The notes beneath the pieces were generated by a model. It was not told the origin of the DNA and searched no databases. It saw nothing but the letters and a program-made list of their open reading frames with translations. A program made the position numbers and the translations under genes. 64,000 nucleotides of DNA. It comes from JAIESQ01 sp964495375. Lineage in GTDB: Bacteria; Planctomycetota; Planctomycetia; Pirellulales; JAEUIK01. The stretch lies in NCBI GenBank assembly GCA_964495375.1, contig CAZBWM010000020.1, positions 18,371 through 82,370 on the forward strand. Direction: 5' to 3'. Shown here piece after piece: positions 63,881-64,000 of this stretch (its first letter is position 1; every line of letters begins with the position of its first letter).

Positions 63881-64000
63881 GTACTCCAGGCGTGGCCCCG
63901 CGCGCGACGTGGCGCCCCCACACTAGCCCGAAGCGCAGCAAGGGGCGGTTGACGATGCCCCGCCGATTCGCGCGCCAGCCGCGCAGCGATGAAAACGCCG

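Overview
The window looks like a high-GC chromosomal segment of a planctomycete, probably of the Pirellulales type. This rests on recognised family combinations, since no rRNA marker is present. The signs are a PEP-CTERM surface protein, TMTC-like glycosyltransferase/TPR membrane proteins, a Tat-exported Gfo/Idh/MocA oxidoreductase, a fused M56 peptidase beside a BlaI-type repressor, VWA/ExbB/ExbD genes, an FRLST-type small membrane protein, and interspersed palindromes of the kind that give 'GFQPM' and 'HGQDGRAT' peptides when translated.

Layout. 0.5-8.1 kb: PEP-CTERM protein with about 100-residue Ig-like repeats, then two large membrane/TPR proteins in tandem (TMTC-like GT-C, and an acyltransferase-3 fusion). 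8.2-17.3 kb: NusG/RfaH-like factor, small unknown proteins, K+-independent membrane pyrophosphatase, amino-acid permease with a large hydrophilic insert, hot-dog thioesterase, DegT aminotransferase. 17.5-25.6 kb: SNF2 ATPase coupled to a conserved unknown gene, fatty-acid desaturase, FHA-GAF-sigma54 activator, Ala/Ser/Thr-rich secreted protein with a Cys cluster.

25.6-47.8 kb is the most remarkable part. About 20 kb of minus-strand genes reads, in transcription order: PKS (tandem nitronate-monooxygenase-like domains, KS, AT, ACP), KR, PKS (KS, AT, DH, fused phosphopantetheinyl transferase), HlyD adaptor, ABC ATPase, two FtsX-type permeases, GT1 glycosyltransferase, LCMT-type methyltransferase. 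A second, paralogous glycosyltransferase is divergent from the PKS start. Together these make a coherent route for building, glycosylating, methylating and exporting a long-chain polyketide-type glycolipid, analogous in logic to cyanobacterial heterocyst glycolipids (hgl PKS, devBCA, hglT, hetI) but with a different gene set. PKS-A and KR are split at an A9 run that is a perfect A_AAA_AAA slippery heptamer; one extra A or a -1 shift would fuse them into KS-AT-ACP-KR.

47.8-53.8 kb: operon for VWA protein, TPR-like exported protein, ExbB and two ExbD proteins, followed by an S41 protease. 53.8-64 kb: Tat-exported oxidoreductase, BlaI/M56-HEAT regulatory pair with two well-matched operator dyads, D-2-hydroxyacid dehydrogenase, exported lactonase-type beta-propeller, FRLST-type membrane protein, exported esterase, and a concentration of REP-like hairpins. 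I recognised no rRNA, tRNA, CRISPR array, intact insertion sequence or replication origin, though tRNAs could not be searched for systematically by eye.
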